NCBI GenBank assembly: GCA_023336875.1
Contig: JAMBLH010000292.1
Location: 1 to 10,954 of the forward strand
Reading direction: 5' to 3'
DNA: 10,954 bases
DNA from: Actinomycetes bacterium
GTDB taxonomy: Bacteria; Actinomycetota; Acidimicrobiia; Spongiisociales; UBA5794
Part shown: positions 6,658-10,954 of the stretch, piece after piece
How positions within the stretch are numbered: the first letter of the stretch is position 1
Layout: each line of letters starts with the position of its first letter
Notes under the pieces: model-generated
What the model was told of the DNA's origin: nothing
Seen by the model: only the letters and a program-made list of their open reading frames with translations
Database searches by the model: none
Made by a program: the position numbers and the translations under genes

Positions 6658-8246
6658 TGCCCCTGCGTGTCTCTCTGGCGACCGATGGTCCGGGCATCAT
6701 TGCAAGGGAGGCTGAGCTCTGGAGATCCGAAGACGTGTTGGAGAGGTTCTGGCGCAAGGATCCAACTGTGTGGGCCGATCCCCCTGTGCCAGAAATCGCC
6801 GATCGGCTTGGCTGGCTCGACGCACCCGCGGATTCGCGTTCACTGATCAGCGAGATTGAAGCGCTCCATTCGGACGCAATCGAGAGCGGCATCACCGACA
6901 TCCTGCTTCTCGGCATGGGCGGATCAAGTCTCGCTCCCGAAGTATTTGCAGCCACGTTGCCTTTGGCCTCAACCTCGCCAAAACTCACAGTCCTCGACTC
7001 GACGCATCCTGCTGCAGTCCTTGAGGCAGCGTCTGGTACAGACCCAGTCTCGACGTGGTACATCGTTGCATCCAAATCTGGTGGAACGATCGAAACGATG
7101 TCACTCTTCCGCTACTTCTGGCAACAGGCCGAAGAACGCGTCCCCGACCCAGGAAGTCACTTCATAGCGATTACCGACCCGGGATCATCACTCGAAGCCC
7201 TGGCCACAGACCGTGCATTCATGGCAACGTTTCTCGCGGATCCCAACGTGGGGGGCCGCTATTCGGCTCTCACAGCGTTCGGACTCGTACCAACCGGTCT
7301 GATCGGCGGCGATGTCTCCCTCCTACTCGAGAGCGCCGAGCGGGCAGCTCTTCTCTGCAAGCCACCCACACCTCTCGAGGACAACCCGGGATTCGGCATC
7401 GGAGCCATCCTGGCAGACCATGCGCGAAACGGACGTGACAAGGCCCAGTTCCTCTCGATGCTTCCCGTTGAGACGATCGGTATCTGGATTGAGCAACTCG
7501 TTGCAGAGTCGACGGGCAAGACCGGCATTGGAATCGTGCCAATCGATCGTGGACCGCGTCTTGCTGGCGATCCCGGTGCCACAGTGGTAACGATCGGGAA
7601 TCTGGCTGACCTGGGTGGAGACATCGAGATATCAGTCGACGACCCGTACGACGTTGCGGGCTTGATGTTCATCCTTGAGTTCGCAACAGCCGTCGTCGGA
7701 AGAAGCCTTTCCATCAACCCGTTCGATCAGCCGGACGTCGAACTTGCAAAGAAGCTCGCCACTTCCGCAATGGACGGCGGTCTTGGTATCGACGACGCGC
7801 CTCCGGTCCACGTGTCCGATCCCTCATGGGTCGAATCTGTCAGAAGATCGCTTCGCGAATCTGCGCCTTCCTACATCTCGCTCCAGGCGTATGTCCCGCA
7901 GAGCGAGACCGTGACGAATCGTCTCGACGAGATTCGGGACATACTCAGCAACGAGTCCCAGGCATATGTGAGTGTTGGAATAGGACCGAGATTCCTGCAT
8001 TCGACCGGCCAACTCCACAAGGGAGGGCCACCGGGTGCCCTCTTCATCCAGATAGTCAGCGGCACAGGCGACACTCTGCCCGTTCCAGAGACCGACTACT
8101 CGTTCAACGACCTCATCACCGCCCAAGCCAGGGGTGATCGCGCCGCATTGGCCGAAAGGGACAGGACGGTGGTTGCCGTGAACATCGGCGACGACATCGA
8201 GTCTGGACTCGCAACACTTCTTGAACAGCTGTCACCTGACAGCTGA
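6657..8246 (+). CDS. pgi: Glucose-6-phosphate isomerase (fusion-type subfamily)
   Basis: The enzyme interconverts glucose 6-phosphate and fructose 6-phosphate in the cytoplasm. In 529 residues it has the two SIS-fold sugar-phosphate sites: LLLGMGGSSLAPEVF (83-97) and VASKSGGTIETMSLF (137-151). GGRYSALTAFGL (199-210), ESTGKTG (284-290, with the likely catalytic Glu284) and INPFDQPDVELAKKL (353-367) follow. The last is the counterpart of the PGI signature with its catalytic Lys, here most likely Lys365, but with PD where classical enzymes have xG. The C-terminal block FLHSTGQLHKGGPPGAL (446-462) is typical of the branch found as the second half of transaldolase-isomerase fusions. The GTG start (6657-6659) shares one base with the tal stop, is in a different frame, and has no clear ribosome site, so translation probably depends on reinitiation after tal. 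The last codons form half of a perfect inverted repeat (8226-8245). Confidence 0.94.
   Translation: MPLRVSLATDGPGIIAREAELWRSEDVLERFWRKDPTVWADPPVPEIADRLGWLDAPADSRSLISEIEALHSDAIESGITDILLLGMGGSSLAPEVFAATLPLASTSPKLTVLDSTHPAAVLEAASGTDPVSTWYIVASKSGGTIETMSLFRYFWQQAEERVPDPGSHFIAITDPGSSLEALATDRAFMATFLADPNVGGRYSALTAFGLVPTGLIGGDVSLLLESAERAALLCKPPTPLEDNPGFGIGAILADHARNGRDKAQFLSMLPVETIGIWIEQLVAESTGKTGIGIVPIDRGPRLAGDPGATVVTIGNLADLGGDIEISVDDPYDVAGLMFILEFATAVVGRSLSINPFDQPDVELAKKLATSAMDGGLGIDDAPPVHVSDPSWVESVRRSLRESAPSYISLQAYVPQSETVTNRLDEIRDILSNESQAYVSVGIGPRFLHSTGQLHKGGPPGALFIQIVSGTGDTLPVPETDYSFNDLITAQARGDRAALAERDRTVVAVNIGDDIESGLATLLEQLSPDS
8226..8245. terminator. Perfect 9-bp inverted repeat at the pgi 3' end, possible terminator
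   Basis: CAGCTGTCA (8226-8234) and TGACAGCTG (8237-8245) are exact reverse complements separated by CC. In RNA this would fold as an 8-bp stem with an ACCU loop. It spans the last six codons of pgi and two bases of its TGA stop, and lies 17 nt before the 3' end of the convergent histidine kinase gene. Neither strand shows a T-run after it, so it is not a canonical intrinsic terminator. A bidirectional pause or 3'-end-stabilising structure is the best guess. Confidence 0.4.
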
Positions 8247-8261
8247 GGGCTCTCTACTCCA

Positions 8262-10781
8262 TCACCCCACGTCGACACCAATCCGGCCCGAGCCAACGGT
8301 TCTCATCGAGAGGGCGACTTCTTCTGCCATCGACGGTGCCGTCCCTTGATCGTCGGAGGCGGCCGGCAATTCGAGTCTGAAGACACTGCGACCATCGAAG
8401 CGGTAGGTAAGGGAACCACCCATGAGTTCGGCCAGGGTCCTCGAAACAGTGAGGCCGAGGCCAACCGATCCTGGCTGACCCTCGGTCTGATGAGCCCTTT
8501 CATACGCCACAAAGATTCGTTCGTGATCCTCCGCTGCAACCCCCACACCGTCATCGATCACCTCAACTACAAGCGTGCCTGGTTCGCGTGATGACTCGAT
8601 CACCACATTCGGTCCGCCATACCTCAGAGCGTTGTTGACAAGGTTCCTGAGAATCTGTCGCACTCTGATGGGGTCCGCCGACACCGTGCCTGGTTCTGTC
8701 CGGACAACAATCGATGCATCGGAGCGGGAGAATCCCGCCAGAACCCTGTCAATCTCGTCCGCGAGGCTGACGCGCTCGTTGCGTATCGCAACGTTCCCGA
8801 TACTTGACCGCGCTGCGACCAGGAGATCCTCGATCAGGTCCGACATGTCACGACTCTGCTCCACCATCATCGACGTGAACTCTCCGAGTTCTTCATCGGT
8901 GAGGTTCATCCAGCGTTCGTTCAGTTCGTGTGCCATCCCAGTGACGACGGTGAGCGGCGTCCGAAGCTCATGTGACACCGACGCAACGAACGCATCCTTC
9001 GATTTCAGCAGATCCTCAAGTCGAGTCTTGGCATTCGACCGGTCAATTGCGGCCGCGAGCACGTTGGCAACCGCTATCAGGAAATTGATGTCGTCGACGG
9101 TAAAGAGCCTTTCATCGCGGGCGAGCGCGAGCAGCGTTCCAAAGTCAGTATCGACACCAGGAACCATCACAGCAGCACAGGAACGCAATCCGAGCTGTGA
9201 GAGCATCGGAGCCGTGAACCGGACCTCTCCGTCTGATCTGAGAACGACGGGCGATGCCGTCATGTGCGCCCGATCCGCGATGCCCGACACCATGTCAGGT
9301 GAAATGTCGACGTCGCCGGTAGCTCCGGTCACGCCCAGATCTCCCCCCGGATACCGCTGGAACAACACGACGCCTTCAGTACCCAACACACGCGAAACGA
9401 GCTGGGTGACCTGATCAATCACTGCGCCGATATCGTCAGAGTCGAGAGCGATCTGACCGATGGTTGCGGCCGCCTCCTGCTGGGCTGCCCTGGTCCACAG
9501 TTCGTCCTCGATGCCCCGCCGGCCGGTGATATCCACCACTGCGCCTTCATACGCTATCCCGCCCGATGTCTCGATTCGGAGTGACGTGTCTCGCACCCAG
9601 ATGATCTTGCCATCGAGTCTCTTCATGCGGGCCTCAAAGCCGACAACGATGTTGCCCTCTTCGAGCATCTGTGTCAGGTGCTCGCGATCTGATGCATCGA
9701 CATAGAGATCGCGTGCATCGAGATCGGTGACCTGAACCTCGGACTCGGCCCCAAGAAGCTCGACCAGGGCGGAGTTCGCCTGGGTGATTCTTCCACTGGG
9801 AAGCGAACGATAGAGAGCAACTGGAATCCGCTCGAAGAACTCGCGATAGTCAATCTCCTTCCGACGAAGATCGATCTCGGCCCGACGTTGGCCGGAGCGA
9901 TCGTGCAGAGCGATCTGAACCGCAAGATCACGGCCATGGTCTATGACCGTGCACGTTGCATCCACCCAGCACACTTCGCTTGACTCGGTCTTGAGTTGGA
10001 GACTCTCCACGTTGACGGATTCGAGGCGATCCCACGCCACCTGCATTGCTCGGTCCAACCTTGATCGATCCTCGGGAACGACAATGTCAGCAATACGGCA
10101 ACCAACGAGCGCCGAAACGTGACGTTCCAGGAGATCACCCGCTGCAACATTCGCGTATACGATCTCGGAGTCATCCTGTACGAGGTACCCCGTTGGGGCC
10201 GCGTCCATCAGCCTCCGATAGCGCTCACCTCCGGATTCAGCGGCAGTGGCAAGACGGAAGATGTAGACGTCGATTGCCCGAAACAGGACGTAGACGCCGC
10301 TCAATGCAATGGTGCGGGCGAAGATGATGCCAATGTCCGTTGCTTCTGACGGAGACGTCGATCCGGACATGACGCCCCCTCCGAGCACGACACCGACCTT
10401 GGAGACTTCAAGAAGTATGGCAGCGAGTGTGAACCGAGAAGCACTCCTGGCTGGACTCATGAATACGACAAACGCAATGGCCCAAATCGTGAGAAGCAGC
10501 GACATTCCCCCCGCCCACGGCACAACGAGCCACAACGCGTAGGACGCGACGATGTCGATCGAAGCGGAGAGCCTCACACCGGCGTATCGATCGTCGCGAC
10601 GAACAACAAACGGTGCTGATGCAGCGAGCGCTACGACGAGAACGCCAATGATCCTGATCGGCAGCGCTGCCGGCAACAGGAGCACCAATACACCCACAAC
10701 GGCATAGACCGCTGCGCGGACGCGCAGCAGAAACCCGACGAGCCGATGGCGCTCGGAACGCTTCATTAGTCCTGATGACAT
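8262..10781 (-). CDS. Membrane sensor histidine kinase, PAS-PAS-GAF-HisKA-HATPase
   Basis: The 839-residue protein begins with about six membrane segments (roughly 21-40, 41-60, 71-90, 91-108, 117-137, 150-175). Two PAS domains follow (about 186-300, with YRRLMDAAPTGYLVQDD; and 311-424, with FFERIPVALYRS and ending YEGAVVDITGRR), then a GAF domain (about 433-582). The kinase core has a HisKA helix with FVASVSHELRTPLT (598-611), where His604 is the phosphoacceptor. Its ATPase domain has the N box ILRNLVNNALRYGG (710-723), G1 DDGVGV (743-748) and G2 GSVGLGL (771-777). All catalytic motifs are intact, so it should autophosphorylate and pass phosphate to a response regulator, none of which is in the window. 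The ligand is unknown; PAS and GAF modules could sense redox, light or small molecules. ATG 10779-10781 has no ribosome site; ATG at residue 6 (10764-10766), with AGGA very close upstream, is an alternative. It is transcribed toward pgi. Confidence 0.92.
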   Translation of the reverse strand: MSSGLMKRSERHRLVGFLLRVRAAVYAVVGVLVLLLPAALPIRIIGVLVVALAASAPFVVRRDDRYAGVRLSASIDIVASYALWLVVPWAGGMSLLLTIWAIAFVVFMSPARSASRFTLAAILLEVSKVGVVLGGGVMSGSTSPSEATDIGIIFARTIALSGVYVLFRAIDVYIFRLATAAESGGERYRRLMDAAPTGYLVQDDSEIVYANVAAGDLLERHVSALVGCRIADIVVPEDRSRLDRAMQVAWDRLESVNVESLQLKTESSEVCWVDATCTVIDHGRDLAVQIALHDRSGQRRAEIDLRRKEIDYREFFERIPVALYRSLPSGRITQANSALVELLGAESEVQVTDLDARDLYVDASDREHLTQMLEEGNIVVGFEARMKRLDGKIIWVRDTSLRIETSGGIAYEGAVVDITGRRGIEDELWTRAAQQEAAATIGQIALDSDDIGAVIDQVTQLVSRVLGTEGVVLFQRYPGGDLGVTGATGDVDISPDMVSGIADRAHMTASPVVLRSDGEVRFTAPMLSQLGLRSCAAVMVPGVDTDFGTLLALARDERLFTVDDINFLIAVANVLAAAIDRSNAKTRLEDLLKSKDAFVASVSHELRTPLTVVTGMAHELNERWMNLTDEELGEFTSMMVEQSRDMSDLIEDLLVAARSSIGNVAIRNERVSLADEIDRVLAGFSRSDASIVVRTEPGTVSADPIRVRQILRNLVNNALRYGGPNVVIESSREPGTLVVEVIDDGVGVAAEDHERIFVAYERAHQTEGQPGSVGLGLTVSRTLAELMGGSLTYRFDGRSVFRLELPAASDDQGTAPSMAEEVALSMRTVGSGRIGVDVG

Positions 10782-10788
10782 TGGGTTT

Positions 10789-10816
10789 TCATCGGCCTCG
10801 ATAGGCCAAGACTGAA
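10789..10816 (-). promoter_or_regulatory. Candidate sigma-28/WhiG-type promoter of the histidine kinase
   Basis: Read on the - strand, GCCGATGA (10796 down to 10789) differs by one base from the GCCGATAA -10 element of FliA/WhiG-class sigma factors. TTCAGTCT (10816 down to 10809) matches 5 of 8 bases of the TAAAGTTT -35 element. The spacer is 12 nt, against the consensus 11. The spacer region contains the hairpin GGCCT-ATCG-AGGCC (10807 down to 10794). Transcription from here would begin within a base or two of ATG 10781, giving a leaderless mRNA, consistent with the missing ribosome site. Confidence 0.35.
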
Positions 10817-10828
10817 GGCCGCGACGAG

Positions 10829-10848
10829 GTCCCCCCTTCAGGGGGGAC
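10829..10848. repeat. Perfect 8-bp GC-rich hairpin
   Basis: GTCCCCCC (10829-10836) and GGGGGGAC (10841-10848) are exact reverse complements around the 4-base loop TTCA, forming a very stable stem. No T-run follows on either strand. CAGGGGGGAC (10839-10848), covering the second arm, is repeated exactly at 10866-10875. It may be a terminator-like element of an unseen gene to the right, part of an intergenic repeat family, or an attenuating structure upstream of the kinase. Confidence 0.6.
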
Positions 10849-10866
10849 AGCAGAGCAAAGCGATGC

Positions 10867-10954
10867 AGGGGGGACCGCGAGCCCGCGAGCCTCCCGCGGC
10901 GCAGACTCGCGCGAGGTCTTCGCGTACCGGGTTCGCAGGCTCACACTCCCCCCT
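10867..10954. repeat. Long imperfect inverted repeat, GC-rich intergenic element (reaches the window edge)
   Basis: The outer arms AGGGGGGA (10867-10874) and TCCCCCCT (10947-10954) pair perfectly. Inside them, GAGCCCGCGAGCCT (10879-10892) pairs with GGGTTCGCAGGCTC (10929-10942) with one mismatch and two G-T wobbles. At the apex, AGACTCG and CGAGGTCT can form a small stem with a bulge. CCGCGAGC occurs twice in tandem (10875-10890). No open frame in this stretch has coding features. The composition is visibly more GC-rich than the rest of the window. It is probably a folded non-coding or repetitive element; it may continue beyond the right edge. Confidence 0.5.

Noticed and set aside
8575..9414. 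279-codon open frame on the + strand inside the histidine kinase gene
   Set aside because: Ser/Arg/Thr-rich antisense shadow; the - strand encodes intact HisKA and GAF domains here.
10920..10954. GGGTTCGCAGG resembling a tRNA T-arm (GTTCRANY) near the right edge
   Set aside because: The flanking bases do not form the required 5-bp T stem, and no acceptor, anticodon or D-arm pattern fits on either strand. The bases are better explained as an arm of the longer inverted repeat.
10829..10954. CRISPR array suggested by repeated GC-rich units
   Set aside because: The repeated unit is only about 10 nt with two copies, and there are no regular spacers or cas genes.

Overview
The window reads as ordinary chromosomal DNA from a moderately GC-rich actinobacterium, most likely in or near the class Acidimicrobiia. 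That placement is an inference from three things: a secreted protein with long Thr-rich linkers, frequent GTG/TTG starts, and a transaldolase/glucose-6-phosphate isomerase pair whose relatives occur elsewhere as one fused protein. Nothing here shows a phage, insertion sequence, CRISPR array, tRNA or rRNA.

Layout. (1) Positions 1-1464: the 3' part of a gamma-glutamyltransferase-family gene of the YwrD-like type, cut by the left edge. (2) Positions 1540-4113, + strand: three closely spaced genes, namely a membrane-anchored lytic-transglycosylase-like protein with an Ig-like domain, a small membrane-tethered helix-hairpin-helix protein, and the radical-SAM 23S rRNA/tRNA methyltransferase RlmN. 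(3) Positions 4215-8246, + strand: a compact four-gene operon of Bcp-type peroxiredoxin, GalU, transaldolase and glucose-6-phosphate isomerase. bcp/galU overlap by 4 nt (ATGA), galU/tal are 23 nt apart, and tal/pgi overlap by 1 nt (TAGTG). (4) Positions 8262-10781, - strand: one large hybrid sensor histidine kinase (six TM segments, PAS-PAS-GAF-HisKA-HATPase), convergent with pgi and without a response regulator in view. (5) Positions 10782-10954: a kinase promoter region with a sigma-28/WhiG-like promoter candidate, followed by a very GC-rich stretch packed with inverted and direct repeats that runs to the right edge.

How the genes fit together. galU, tal and pgi all act around glucose 6-phosphate: Pgi interconverts it with fructose 6-phosphate, Tal links it to the pentose phosphate pathway, and GalU makes UDP-glucose for envelope polysaccharide from glucose 1-phosphate. 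The peroxiredoxin would detoxify peroxides using reductant that the same sugar pathways help to supply. The kinase is probably independent of this operon.

I did not find a clear new defence or biosynthetic system. The parts most worth a second look are the repeat-rich right-edge element, the promoter in front of the histidine kinase, the unfused tal/pgi junction, and a perfect inverted repeat sitting on the pgi stop codon between convergent genes.
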